64,000 bases of DNA from Candidatus Kouleothrix ribensis (GCA_016722075.1 JADKGW010000001.1:4092001-4156000), one strand, 5' to 3'. Shown: positions 24,762-33,530, numbered from the stretch's first letter. The notes: generated by a model not told the origin, from the sequence alone. Made by a program: numbers and translations.

Positions 24762-26252
24762 TCAGGGCGTACTGCCGAGCACTTCGGCCAGCGCGACCAG
24801 CAGCCAGAACACGATCGCCAGGTCGCTGAAGAAGTAGAAGCTATCGACCAGCCCGTGTGCCAGTGCGGCGACCATTGCGGCGGCGGCGCCAAGCAGCAGC
24901 GGCTGATCGGCGTAGCGCAGCACCGCGCGCAGGAAGCGCACGATCAGCCAGCCGAATGCGAGCAGGCCGAGCGGCCCGAGCCGCAGCCAGATGTCGAGCA
25001 GCAGGTTGTGCGGGTGCGCGGCGAACTGCTCGCTGGTGCCGACCAGCGCCGGGTCGATCAGGCTGAGCGGCGAGCGCGGGTCGTGGTATATGCCAAACTG
25101 ATCGAGGCCGATGCCGAGCGGGTGCAGCCGAATGTAGCCTAGCGCCTCGCGCCAGAGCAGCAGCCGCACCGGCGTGCTGCCGCCGCGCAGATCGCCGCGC
25201 ACCGACAGCGACAGGCCGGCCAGCACGAGCACAGCGGCGCCAAGGCCAAGCAGCCAGGCCAGCCGCAGCGCGCGCGCACGATCACGCGCGGCCCGCGGCC
25301 ACGCCAGCCCGATCGCCAGCACCGCCGCCGCCGCCAGCGTGCCCAGCCAGGCCCCGCGCGAGAACGACACGACGATCCCGGCCAGGCTCAGGCAAGCAGC
25401 AAGAACAAAGCGCCAGGCGCCATCTCTTCGCGCCACAACGCCAGTTCTCAGTGCCTGGCGCCTGGTTCGAAAGCCAACCAGCGCCAGCGCCGCCGCCAGC
25501 GGCCAGGCCCGCTCGAGAAACAGCCCGAGGTTGTTCGGGTGGCCATACACCGACAGCACGCGCCGCACGCCGCCATCGGCGATCACATTCGCACATACGC
25601 CACCATCGGGGGCAAAGCACTGCTTGCGGCCCAGCAGCGGCACCAGGTCGAGCCCGGCGTACTGGAGCAGGCCCAGCAGCCCGGCCAGTGCGCCGGCCAG
25701 CACCAGCGCAGCCACCAGCCGGCGCATCGTGGCGCGGCCGTGCCAGCGCGCCAGCGCGTAGAATAGCAGCGGCTCGGCGATCAGGCGGCGAAATTCGATC
25801 AGCGCCGGGCCACGCGCCTGCGCCAACGCCACGCCGAGCAGGCCCGCCAGCAGGAACAGCGCATGCGGCGCGTACTGGCGCAGCAGCGCGGCCGGCGCCG
25901 GGCCGTGCGCGCCGGAACCCGCGTGCCGCGCCACCCGGCCCCACAGCCAGCGTGCCGCAGTGGCCACGAACGCCAGCAGCAGCGCGGCCTCGTGCAGCGG
26001 CAGATCGAAGCCGCGCGCGCGAATGCCTGGCAGCGCGCCGGGGATCATGTACAGCGGCACGGTCAGCGGCACAAACAGCAGCGCCAGGTCGGCCCGCCAC
26101 AGCGCCAGCGCGCCAAAGATCGCCAGGCCGAGCAGCGCGGGCACGAGTGCGCCGCCCTGGTAGAACAGCAGCAGCGCCAGACTCATGCCGGCCAGCAGCG
26201 CGGGCTGCAGCCGCCGCGTGGCGATTGGCCCAGGCTGTGCCGCCGCCGTCAT
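24762..26252 (-). CDS. O-antigen ligase/Wzy-like membrane protein
   Basis: A 496-residue polytopic membrane protein with roughly a dozen hydrophobic helices. The large loop and the AAHPHNLLLDIWLRLGPLG motif (near residue 415) mark the Wzy_C/O-antigen ligase family, which joins or polymerises lipid-linked glycans outside the cytoplasmic membrane. RLILWREA-like sequence (RLLLWREALGYI) before it is also typical. It begins within the stop codon of the threonine aldolase (ATGA) and precedes manA, so it sits with sugar-precursor genes. In a presumably LPS-poor phylum it more likely handles an extracellular polysaccharide or glycoprotein glycan. Confidence 0.85.
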   Translation of the reverse strand: MTAAAQPGPIATRRLQPALLAGMSLALLLFYQGGALVPALLGLAIFGALALWRADLALLFVPLTVPLYMIPGALPGIRARGFDLPLHEAALLLAFVATAARWLWGRVARHAGSGAHGPAPAALLRQYAPHALFLLAGLLGVALAQARGPALIEFRRLIAEPLLFYALARWHGRATMRRLVAALVLAGALAGLLGLLQYAGLDLVPLLGRKQCFAPDGGVCANVIADGGVRRVLSVYGHPNNLGLFLERAWPLAAALALVGFRTRRQALRTGVVARRDGAWRFVLAACLSLAGIVVSFSRGAWLGTLAAAAVLAIGLAWPRAARDRARALRLAWLLGLGAAVLVLAGLSLSVRGDLRGGSTPVRLLLWREALGYIRLHPLGIGLDQFGIYHDPRSPLSLIDPALVGTSEQFAAHPHNLLLDIWLRLGPLGLLAFGWLIVRFLRAVLRYADQPLLLGAAAAMVAALAHGLVDSFYFFSDLAIVFWLLVALAEVLGSTP

Positions 26253-27364
26253 GGCGCCTCCACCGGCGCATCGGCGGCGGCCGCGCGCGCCAGCAGGCCG
26301 CTAAACAGCTCGGCGATCTCCTGGTCGGCCAGCTCTAACGTCGCCTCGCCGACCGTCAGCTCGAGCTTGTGGAAGCCGGGGATCTGGCTGGGCGACAGCG
26401 TGCGGAACAGCATCACGCCAGTGGCATCGGCCAGCTCGAGCGCGGCCCGCTCGAGTCGGGCGCGGTCGCCACGAATAAACAGGTGCATCATGTTGGTCTG
26501 CGGCGGGTCGGGCATCACGACAATCTCGGGCAGCGCGGCCAGGGTCGCGGCGAGCACGCCGGCCTTCGCGCAGTAGAGCGGCACCCGATCGAGGTGCTGG
26601 GCCAGGCCACGCTGGGCCGCCAGCACGTACGGGTAGAGGTGTACCAGGTTGCCCCCCTGGCGGCGCTGCCAGACGCGAGCCTCGGCGATCACGTCTGCAG
26701 GGCCAGCCAGCAGCGCGCCGGCGATGCCGCCCAGGATCTTGTAGAACGAGACGTACACGGTGTCGAACAGCGCGGCGATCTCGGCGTAGGGCCGTTGGTA
26801 GAATGGCTGGCACTCCCAGAGCCGTGCGCCATCGAGGTGGACGGCAGCGCCGCGCTCGCGCGCCCAGGCCACCTGCGCCACCAGGTCGTCCCAGGCCGGC
26901 AGCTGACCGCCGATCTCGCGCTGGGGCAGCTCGATCAGCAGCGCCGCCAGCCGCTCGCGCAGCGCCGCCAGGTCGGCCAGCGTCAGCAGCTGGTAGGGCG
27001 AGCCAACCAGCACGCCGTGCAGGCCATGCAGCAGCTGGTAGGCCTTGTGCTCGTGCAGCTCGAGGTGGCAGGTCGGGTGGAAGGCCACATTACGCACACC
27101 GCGCTGGTCGGCCCAGATACGCAGCGCGATCGGCTGGCACATCGTGCCGCTGGGCATAAACACGGCGGCCGGCTTGCCGAGCAGCTCAGCGATCTGGCGC
27201 TCGAAGCCGGCGATCAGCTCGCCCTGGCCGTAGCGGTCGGCCTCGCACTCAGGGCCGGCGAAGTCGGCCAGCTCACGCAGCACCTGGCCGATCGGCGGGC
27301 GCTGGTGGTAGGCCAAAAAGCGCGTGCAGCGCCGAAACACCTGCTCAGGGTCGAGGTTCGCCAT
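26249..27364 (-). CDS. Threonine aldolase / beta-eliminating lyase family
   Basis: A 371-residue PLP enzyme related to low-specificity L-threonine aldolase. Features: ADRYGQGELIAGFERQIAELLGKPAAVFMPSGTM (spread over residues ~43-75), HLDGARLWECQPFY with the PLP-nitrogen Asp, and VYVSFYKILGGIAGA with the Schiff-base Lys. The predicted reaction is cleavage of L-threonine or allo-threonine to glycine and acetaldehyde, but related lyases act on other beta-hydroxy amino acids. The start MANLDPEQVF fits the family; the frame continues upstream without support. It overlaps the next gene by 4 nt. Confidence 0.85.
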   Translation of the reverse strand: MANLDPEQVFRRCTRFLAYHQRPPIGQVLRELADFAGPECEADRYGQGELIAGFERQIAELLGKPAAVFMPSGTMCQPIALRIWADQRGVRNVAFHPTCHLELHEHKAYQLLHGLHGVLVGSPYQLLTLADLAALRERLAALLIELPQREIGGQLPAWDDLVAQVAWARERGAAVHLDGARLWECQPFYQRPYAEIAALFDTVYVSFYKILGGIAGALLAGPADVIAEARVWQRRQGGNLVHLYPYVLAAQRGLAQHLDRVPLYCAKAGVLAATLAALPEIVVMPDPPQTNMMHLFIRGDRARLERAALELADATGVMLFRTLSPSQIPGFHKLELTVGEATLELADQEIAELFSGLLARAAAADAPVEAP

Positions 27365-27585
27365 CGCCGTCACTCCGTTCTTGCTGGGCTGGCGTGATCG
27401 CGCCACACGGCCGCACGGCCGCACGCGCGATTGTACCACGTTACTCCGCGCCAGAGCTACTGCCCGGCGCGGGCCAGGGGCGTGCTACACCACTGAGTGT
27501 ACCGCGTTGCAGGGTACTACCGTGCAACCTGTAACTGGAATGGCCATGCGCAACACAAGCGACCCGCGAGGGATCACCAGCCGAG

Positions 27586-27614
27586 TTGCAGGGGCGCAGG
27601 CCCTCTGCTACAAT
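27586..27614 (+). promoter_or_regulatory. Predicted promoter for the M20 hydrolase
   Basis: TTGCAG (27586-27591), a 17-bp spacer, then TACAAT (27609-27614) with an upstream TGC (extended -10). About 125 nt later an AGAGGAGGT site precedes the ATG at 27747. The leader holds the 20-mer ATAGCGATCCGATCGAATTC, which is also found, one base different, near 6060. Confidence 0.55.
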
Positions 27615-27746
27615 CGGCCGCACTTTATCTATAGCGATCCGATCGAATTCTAGCGTGGGCGGGCAGTGTTGTTTGGGGGCTGCGCGCCCTGGCCACAGCT
27701 TCTCATGCAGCGACAATCAGCTGAGTATTTCAGAGGAGGTAGCCCG

Positions 27747-29015
27747 ATGACCACACCGGCCGAGATACCCGCGTTGCTCCAGCCGCAGCGCACGATCGAC
27801 GAACTCAAGGAGCTACGCGCGCTCACCGGCGACGCCGAGGGCGCGCAGCGCGTGGCCTTCACCGACACCTGGCTGGCGGCGCGCGCCTGGATGCGCGAGA
27901 AGCTCGCGCAGCTGCCGGTGCAGGTCGAGATCGACGCAGCCGGCAACCAGTGGGCCACGCTGCCCGGCGCCTCCGACAAAGCCCTGCTGATCGGCGGGCA
28001 TATCGACTCGGTGCCGAACGGCGGCTGGCTCGATGGCTGCCTGAACGTGCTGGCCGGCCTCGAGGTGCTGCGCCGGCTCGCCGCTACGGGCACGCCGCCC
28101 GTGACGGTGCGGCTGGTCGATTGGGCCGACGAAGAGGGCGCGCGGTTTGGCCGCAGCCTGTTCGGATCGAGCGCGGCATCGGGCAATTTCGACCCAGAAG
28201 ACCTGGCCGAGCTGAAGGATAAAGCCGGCATAAGCCTGCCCGATGCGCTCACGCGCGTCGGCATCGACTTGTACGCCGCCAGGCGGGCCAGCGAGCAGCT
28301 GACCAACGCGGCGGCCTACCTCGAGCTGCACATCGAGCAAGGCCCCGTGCTCGAGAGCCTGGAGCTGCCGCTGGGCGTGGTGCTGGGCACCTTCGGCGTC
28401 GAGCGCCACCGGATCATCTGGAAGGGCCAGGCCGCACATTCTGGCTCGACCCCGATGGATAAGCGCCGCGACGCGCTGGCCGGCGCTGCCAAGCTGGCAC
28501 TCGAGATCCGCGAGATCGCCCGGCGCGCCGGTAGTGGCGCCGTGTGTACCAGCGGCGGCGTGGTGTGCCGGCCCGGCATCGTCACCTCGGTTGTCGAAAC
28601 CGCTGAGCAGTTGCTCGACCAGCGCCACCTCGATGCCGACACACTGGCGCGCATGCTGCAGGAGGCCAAAGACGCCAGTGCGCGCTTCGCCAAAGAAGAA
28701 AAGATCGACGTGACATGGGAGCGGATCTGGAACATCGAGCCGATCCCGTTTCACCCCGAGCTGATCGAGCTGTGCGACCAGGCCATCCGCGAAACATGCG
28801 GCAGCTCGCACCGGCTGCCGAGCGGCCCGCTGCACGACGCCGCCGAGGTCTGCCGCGCAGGCGTGCCGACGATCATGCTGTTTGTGCAGAGCCTGCGCGG
28901 CATCTCGCACAACAAGATCGAAGATACCAAAGAGGAGCATATCGCGATGTCGGTGGCCGCGCTCGACCGGCTGGCCAGCAAGACGATCGACTGGATCGTG
29001 GCTGGCACCAAGTAA
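27747..29015 (+). CDS. M20-family amidohydrolase (hydantoinase/carbamoylase type)
   Basis: A 422-residue cytoplasmic zinc hydrolase of the HyuC/AllC group (N-carbamoyl-amino-acid, ureidoglycolate or allantoate amidohydrolases). Metal motifs are clear: GGHIDSVPNGGWLDG (His and Asp), WADEEGARFGRSLFGS (Glu pair), ELHIEQGPVLE (His) and the C-terminal SHNKIEDT histidine. RHRIIWKGQAAHSGSTPM is the dimer/substrate block. The start ATG follows a near-perfect GAGGAGGT. The exact substrate is not fixed by sequence; purine or pyrimidine catabolism is plausible given the XdhC genes 2 kb away. Confidence 0.88.
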   Translation: MTTPAEIPALLQPQRTIDELKELRALTGDAEGAQRVAFTDTWLAARAWMREKLAQLPVQVEIDAAGNQWATLPGASDKALLIGGHIDSVPNGGWLDGCLNVLAGLEVLRRLAATGTPPVTVRLVDWADEEGARFGRSLFGSSAASGNFDPEDLAELKDKAGISLPDALTRVGIDLYAARRASEQLTNAAAYLELHIEQGPVLESLELPLGVVLGTFGVERHRIIWKGQAAHSGSTPMDKRRDALAGAAKLALEIREIARRAGSGAVCTSGGVVCRPGIVTSVVETAEQLLDQRHLDADTLARMLQEAKDASARFAKEEKIDVTWERIWNIEPIPFHPELIELCDQAIRETCGSSHRLPSGPLHDAAEVCRAGVPTIMLFVQSLRGISHNKIEDTKEEHIAMSVAALDRLASKTIDWIVAGTK

Positions 29016-29040
29016 TGCGACCTACACAGTCGGCGGTTTT

Positions 29041-29144
29041 GCCTGCGGCAGCATGGTGCTTTTCCGTGCTATTGTTTTCGGTTTTTGCGCTCTGCGAGCG
29101 CAAAAACCGAAAACAGAAAAATGCAGTACCGCTCTGCCGAAGGC
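29041..29144. repeat. MITE-like element, complete copy (104 bp)
   Basis: Terminal inverted repeats GCCTGCGGCAGCATGGTGCT (29041-29060) and the complement of GCCTTCGGCAGAGCGGTACT (29125-29144) bracket a perfect 19-bp hairpin with a TGC loop (29074-29114). It lies in the intergenic space just upstream of the GNAT gene, with no transposase inside. Confidence 0.75.
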
Positions 29145-29198
29145 AGAAATTGCCCGGAGCATGGGGTACCCCGTAGCTTGTGTAATGAGAGACACACA

Positions 29199-29744
29199 GT
29201 GTCGCTGACCGTACTCGAAACCGCGCGGTTGCGCCTGCGGCAGTTCACACCTGCCGACGCGGCGTTTGTGCTCGAGCTGCTGAACGAGCCTGCGTGGCTG
29301 CGGTTTATCGGCAACCGCAACGTGTACACGCTCGACGACGCGCGCGCGTATATCGCGAACGGCCCGCGCGCCATGTTCGCGCGCTACGGCTTCGGCTTGC
29401 TGGTGGCCGAGCGCAAGGCCGATGGCACGGCGCTGGGGATGTGCGGCCTGATCCAGCGCGACACGCTGCCGGCGCCCGATCTTGGCTATGCCTTCCTGCC
29501 GCGCCACTGGGGCCAGGGCTACGCCCGCGAAGCTGCCGCTGCCATGCTGAGCCACGGCCACCAGGCGCTGGGGCTGCCGCGCATCCTGGCGATCACCGCG
29601 CCCGATAACACCAGCTCGATCAGGCTGCTGGAAGAGCTGGGCATGCGCTTCGTCGAGCAGATCCCCTACACCGACGACGAGGTGTCGCTTGTGTTCGAGC
29701 ACTGGAGCGAGGCGCAGGCGGCAGAATCGATCGGGGCGGCCTAA
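29199..29744 (+). CDS. GNAT acetyltransferase, RimJ/RimL type
   Basis: A 181-residue N-acetyltransferase of the group that acetylates ribosomal or other protein N-termini, or small amines. LETARLRLRQFTPADAAFV is the typical opening, DLGYAFLPRHWGQGYAREA holds the acetyl-CoA-binding QGYA loop, and NTSSIRLLEELGMRF is the closing motif. The GTG at 29199 is chosen because upstream sequence is the MITE-like element at 29041-29144. That start has only a weak GAGAG site. The substrate is unknown. Confidence 0.82.
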   Translation: MSLTVLETARLRLRQFTPADAAFVLELLNEPAWLRFIGNRNVYTLDDARAYIANGPRAMFARYGFGLLVAERKADGTALGMCGLIQRDTLPAPDLGYAFLPRHWGQGYAREAAAAMLSHGHQALGLPRILAITAPDNTSSIRLLEELGMRFVEQIPYTDDEVSLVFEHWSEAQAAESIGAA

Positions 29745-29962
29745 TTGTGCCACGCCCTATCTGGTTGGTGCTGCCGCTCACGCCGCCAGCCAGGGCCGCG
29801 CCGGCTCGATCGCATGACTATGAATTATGGTGTATAGTAAGGGCGCAGCCGGTGGCCACCTAATCTGCATCATGGTTGCTCCTCGCCGTCGCTTCCACCT
29901 CACTAACGCCCACTCCTATGCCACCAGCGCACTCTGGCTCCACGCAATACCAGGAGAACCAC

Positions 29963-30637
29963 ATGCGCTATGTTCGAGCGTCCGCGATCGTGCTATTGCT
30001 GAGCAGCCTGGCTTTGCTGGCCCGCGCGCCTATGGCCGCAGGCCGGCAGTCCCACGCGCTGCACCTGGGCGACCCGGTGGCACAGCCGCCGCCTGGCACC
30101 TACCTGTTCGTCGAGCTGTGGGTCGAGGTACGCGGCACCGGCACGCTGCCACCGCTAATCGTGGAGGCCCCAGGCTACCAGTTCAACCCACCCACCGGCG
30201 TACTGCTGCCCACACTCCAGCCGATCCCGCCGCTATACCCCAGCAGCTGGGGCTTTGCCGGGCACGGCACCAGCCGCAAAGGCACGGCCGGCAGCGGCAC
30301 CCGCAGCAACCTGAGCGTCATCCCAACCATGCCATATTCCACAACGCTCGCGATTGGCGACGGCACCGCCGGCCCCGAGTACGAGCACACCCGCACTGCC
30401 ACCGTCGAGCTGCTGGCCGCCGATGAAGATGGCGTGCTGCTGGCCCAGATCGACGGCGCGCAGATCGAGCTGGTACCCGGCGGGCGCTGGCAGAAGACTG
30501 TCGGCGCCGACCTGAAGGCCGCTCCATACAAGGGCCACTACGATGTGATCTCATCGGTGACAAACTATGGCTGGCAGGTGCGCCGGCTGGCGCACGCGCC
30601 GACTGAGTTTGTGTGGTTGCCGGCGGCAGTCCGCTAG
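29963..30637 (+). CDS. Secreted protein of unknown function
   Basis: A 224-residue exported protein. MRYVRASAIVLLLSSLALLARAP is a signal peptide with likely cleavage near APMAAG (residue ~27). The rest is Pro/Gly/Thr-rich and beta-prone, without a family I recognise. CAGGAGAACCAC precedes the ATG. The end, EFVWLPAAVR, weakly recalls the tails of the other two secreted proteins in the window. Confidence 0.65.
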   Translation: MRYVRASAIVLLLSSLALLARAPMAAGRQSHALHLGDPVAQPPPGTYLFVELWVEVRGTGTLPPLIVEAPGYQFNPPTGVLLPTLQPIPPLYPSSWGFAGHGTSRKGTAGSGTRSNLSVIPTMPYSTTLAIGDGTAGPEYEHTRTATVELLAADEDGVLLAQIDGAQIELVPGGRWQKTVGADLKAAPYKGHYDVISSVTNYGWQVRRLAHAPTEFVWLPAAVR

Positions 30638-30726
30638 AGCACTGGTAGCGGAGCACTCGGCTGGCAGCCGGTGGCCGCTTTCAGGTGTAGGGTTTTTCGT
30701 GGATCGCGTGCCCATGCGATCGGCCC

Positions 30727-30892
30727 GCACCCCCCTGTCCCCCGCTCCCAATGTTGGGAAAGGGGGGTATCCTATGCGCGTTCCAATGCGCTCGCAGAGC
30801 GAGCGCATTGGAACGCCAAATCCCTGCCCCTCCCCTAGCAGGGGAGGGGGGGTACGGGGGAGGGGTATCCACGCAGCCCAGCATGCTGGGCA
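30727..30892 (-). repeat. Three-hairpin dispersed repeat, copy B
   Basis: An inverted relative of the element at 2975-3141. A perfect 18-bp stem (30778-30795 with 30799-30816, GCGTTCCAATGCG core, AGA loop) is flanked by GCTCCCAATGTTGGGA and CCCCTAGCAGGGG hairpins and GGGGTATCCACGCAGCCCAGC. It lies between a secreted-protein gene and the XdhC gene; the remainder of the gap shows no gene. Confidence 0.75.
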
Positions 30893-31032
30893 AAAAACCC
30901 TACACCTGAGAGGTGGCCGCCCCCCTGGCGTGATCGATGATCGATGATCGCTCTAGCGTCTTGCGCCGGCCTGTGCTACCATAGGCGCCATACTATTTCA
31001 GCCGGTATGGGCTAACTTGCATGGAGCCTTGT

Positions 31033-31347
31033 ATGCACGATGTGCTGCCCGCAATCGCACAGTGGCGCGCGCGCGGCGAGAAGATCGCCATTGCCACGGT
31101 CGTCAAGACGCTTGGATCAGCGCCGCGCGGCGTCGGCGCGAAGATGGCTGTGTCGGCCACCGGCAGCATGGCCGGCTCGGTCAGCGGCGGCTGCATCGAG
31201 GGCGCCGTGTTCGAGGCCTGCCAGCAGGCGATTGTCACCGGCCAGGCACGCCTGCTGCACTTCGGCGTGGCCGACGACGACGCCTGGGATGTTGGGCTGG
31301 CCTGTGGCGGCACGATCGACGTATTCGTCGAGCCGCTCGCCGAGTAG
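31033..31347 (+). CDS. XdhC/CoxI N-terminal domain protein
   Basis: A 104-residue protein corresponding to the N-terminal XdhC_CoxI domain. ATVVKTLGSAPRGVGAKMAVS, GSVSGGCIEGAVFE and DVGLACGGTIDVFVEP are the diagnostic blocks, the Cys in GGCIE and ACGG included. XdhC proteins bind molybdenum cofactor, promote its sulfuration and insert it into molybdenum hydroxylases. The C-terminal Rossmann part is encoded separately at 31507. The ATG at 31033 has GGAG upstream; an in-frame ATG at 31021 is possible. Confidence 0.85.
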   Translation: MHDVLPAIAQWRARGEKIAIATVVKTLGSAPRGVGAKMAVSATGSMAGSVSGGCIEGAVFEACQQAIVTGQARLLHFGVADDDAWDVGLACGGTIDVFVEPLAE

Positions 31348-31351
31348 GCCC

Positions 31352-31510
31352 ATGGTCGATCTGGCCGCCGCGCGCGTACCCTTTCTCGGCGCGGCGATCT
31401 GCAACTTCGACGGCGACGCACTACGCCGGGCCGAGTATGGCGCGATCAAGCACGTCAAGGTCATACGCGCGTTACTCAAGAGCCGGCAGCGCTATCTGAG
31501 GCACCTATGA
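31352..31510 (+). CDS. 52-residue ORF between the two XdhC parts
   Basis: A short frame, MVDLAAARVPFLGAAIC followed by a basic helix-prone end (KHVKVIRALLKSRQRYLRHL), starting 4 nt after the first XdhC stop and ending in an ATGA overlap with the second XdhC gene. The tight packing argues for translation. No family recognised; it may be a coupling peptide or an eroded remnant. Confidence 0.45.
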   Translation: MVDLAAARVPFLGAAICNFDGDALRRAEYGAIKHVKVIRALLKSRQRYLRHL

Positions 31511-32241
31511 CGCTCTACGAAACGCTCAGCGCCGCGCTCGCCGCCGAGCAGCCGGTCGTGGTCGCCACGATTGTGAGCGGCGCCGGCCAGGTCGGTGCCA
31601 AGCTGCTGGCCCGGCCCGACGGCTCGACGCTCGGGGCGCTCGGGGCCGGCCTGCCCGAGCCGGCGATCGTGGCCGATATGCTGGCTATGCTCGCGCGCGC
31701 CGAGAGCGGCACACGCAGCTATGCCGGCCCGGCCGGCGAGGTCGTGATCTTCGTCGAAAGCTACCCGCCCCCGCCGACGCTGTTCATCGTCGGGGCGGTG
31801 CATATCGCCATCCCGCTGGTCACATTCGCCAGGGTACTCGGTTTCCGCACGGTGGTGGTCGACGCGCGTGGCGCGTTCGCCACACCCGAGCGCTTCGCCC
31901 ACGCCGACGAGCTGCTGACTGCCTGGCCCGACGAGGCCCTGGCCGGCCGCCTGAACAGCAACAGCTTCGTGGTGCTGCTCACACACGATCCCAAGCTCGA
32001 CGACCCGGCGCTCATGGTGGCGCTGCCCAGCCCGGCGCGCTATGTCGGCGCGCTCGGCAGCCCGAAAACCCACGCCAAGCGGCTCGCCCGCATGGCCAGC
32101 CAGGGCATGCCCGCCGCGCAGCTGGCCCGCCTGCACGCGCCGATCGGCCTGAAGATCGGCGGCAACACGCCCGAGGAGATCGCCGTCAGCATTATTGCCG
32201 AGATCGTCGCGGCCAGGCACGGCCTGACGGGTAAGCAGTAG
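31507..32241 (+). CDS. XdhC family protein with Rossmann domain
   Basis: A 244-residue protein with a partial CoxI-like start (TLYETLSAALAAEQPVVVATIV) and the XdhC_C Rossmann region: TLFIVGAVHIAIPLVTFARVLGFRTVVVDAR (broken over residues ~97-127), VVLLTHDPKLDDPAL, YVGALGSPKTHAKR and PIGLKIGGNTPEEIAVSIIAEIVA. It probably works with the small XdhC protein at 31033 in maturing a xanthine-dehydrogenase or CO-dehydrogenase-type enzyme. No structural subunit gene is in the window. The typical GxGHVA motif reads GAVHIA here. Confidence 0.85.
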   Translation: MTLYETLSAALAAEQPVVVATIVSGAGQVGAKLLARPDGSTLGALGAGLPEPAIVADMLAMLARAESGTRSYAGPAGEVVIFVESYPPPPTLFIVGAVHIAIPLVTFARVLGFRTVVVDARGAFATPERFAHADELLTAWPDEALAGRLNSNSFVVLLTHDPKLDDPALMVALPSPARYVGALGSPKTHAKRLARMASQGMPAAQLARLHAPIGLKIGGNTPEEIAVSIIAEIVAARHGLTGKQ

Positions 32242-32310
32242 GCTCACGGCCGGCACGCCAGCAAACACTGTTGCGGTGAACCACCGGCTGGCGATCGGCC
32301 GGCCGCGAGT

Positions 32311-32366
32311 CGCGCGGGGTTGCAGCCACCGCGCTAGAGAGCGACGCCGGCTGAAGCGGGCTGGAA
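32311..32366 (-). repeat. Diverged inverted copy of the 134-bp unit's core
   Basis: The complement reads TTCCAGCCCGCTTCAGC then GGCGTC, TAGCGCGGTGGCT and CCCCGCGCG in the same order as in the repeats at 9981-10290, with scattered substitutions. Confidence 0.65.
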
Positions 32367-32463
32367 CGGCGCAGCATCAATCTGACCACAACACAGTATA
32401 GCCAAACACACGTGCGTTCGTACACGGCACCACTGCCGCCTCATGCCAACTGCTCACCGCTAT

Positions 32464-33501
32464 ATGAACATTCATCTCGCACCAATCACCCGCCACAACT
32501 TCCACGAATGCCTGCGCTTGCACGTCGGCCGTGATCAGCACCACTTCGTGGCCAGCAACGCCGCCTCGATCGTCCAGGCGTATGTCGAGCCGGCCTTCAT
32601 CCCCCGCGCGATCTACGCCGATGATCGCATGGTTGGCTTCGTGATGTACGGGCGCGACCCCGAGACCGGCATCGACTGGATCGTGCGGCTGATGGTCGAT
32701 GTGCATCACCAGGGCCGCGGCTATGGGCGTGCCGGGCTGCTGCTGGCGCTCGAGGTGATGCGCGGCTGGCCCGATTTCAAGGCCATCAACGTCAGCTACC
32801 GGCCCGAAGATCTGGCGGCGGCCCGGCTGTACGCCAGCGTTGGTTTCGTCGTCACCGGCGAGCTGCGCGACGGCGAGCTGGTGGCCGAGCACCGCCCACC
32901 CCGCGCGGGCGCTGCGCCGCGGGTCGCCGCGCTGGTGCTGGCTGCCGGCGCGTCGGAGCGGATGGGCCGGCCCAAGCAGCTGCTCGACTGGGGCGGGCAG
33001 CCGCTGGTGCGCGTGGCGGCCATGGCCGCGCTATCGGCCGGGCTCTACCCGGTGTTGGCGGTGGTCGGCAGCGCCGGGGCCGAGGTGGCCGCCGCATTGG
33101 CCGGCCTGCCGCTCCAGATTGTCGCCAACCCCGACTACGCCACCGGCCAGAGCAGCTCGCTGCGCATGGGTATCACTGCGCTGCCGCCCAAATGCCTGGC
33201 CGTGCTGGTGCTGCTCAGCGATCAGCCCTTCGTCACACCTGCGATCGTCGCGCAGCTGGCCGAAGCCTGGCGCACCAGCGGCAGCCCGATCGTCGCGCCC
33301 GTGTACGCCGGCCAACGTGGTAACCCGGTGCTGTTCGACCGATCGATGTTCGCCGAGCTGCTGGCGATCGATGGCGACCAGGGCGCGCGCGCGCTGCTGG
33401 CCGCAAACCCGGCCCGTGTCCACCTGGTGCCATTCGACGACGATCGGCCGCTGGCCGATATCGACACGCCCGGCGATTACGAACGCTTATCGGGCTACTA
33501 G
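32464..33501 (+). CDS. GNAT-MocA fusion: acetyltransferase plus molybdopterin nucleotidyltransferase-like
   Basis: A 345-residue two-domain protein. Residues 1-~150 form a GNAT domain (MNIHLAPITRHNFHECLRL; LMVDVHHQGRGYGRAGLLLAL with the acetyl-CoA loop; AARLYASVGFVVTGE). From about residue 157 a MobA/MocA-like nucleotidyltransferase begins: VAALVLAAGASERMGRPKQ, QSSSLRMGI, VLLSDQPFVTPAIV and IDTPGDYERL. MocA transfers CMP to molybdopterin for hydroxylase cofactors and fits between XdhC and MoeA-like genes. The GNAT half resembles spermidine-type acetyltransferases and has no obvious place in that pathway. An ATG at 32443 is also in frame; neither has a strong ribosome binding site. Confidence 0.82.
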   Translation: MNIHLAPITRHNFHECLRLHVGRDQHHFVASNAASIVQAYVEPAFIPRAIYADDRMVGFVMYGRDPETGIDWIVRLMVDVHHQGRGYGRAGLLLALEVMRGWPDFKAINVSYRPEDLAAARLYASVGFVVTGELRDGELVAEHRPPRAGAAPRVAALVLAAGASERMGRPKQLLDWGGQPLVRVAAMAALSAGLYPVLAVVGSAGAEVAAALAGLPLQIVANPDYATGQSSSLRMGITALPPKCLAVLVLLSDQPFVTPAIVAQLAEAWRTSGSPIVAPVYAGQRGNPVLFDRSMFAELLAIDGDQGARALLAANPARVHLVPFDDDRPLADIDTPGDYERLSGY

Positions 33502-33530
33502 CGGGCCACGTGTTTTGGCGTGGCCATTCC

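Noticed and set aside
29085..29198. 38-codon N-terminal extension of the GNAT at 29199
   Set aside because: The extension is encoded by the MITE-like hairpin and terminal repeat; the family-like sequence begins right after the GTG at 29199.
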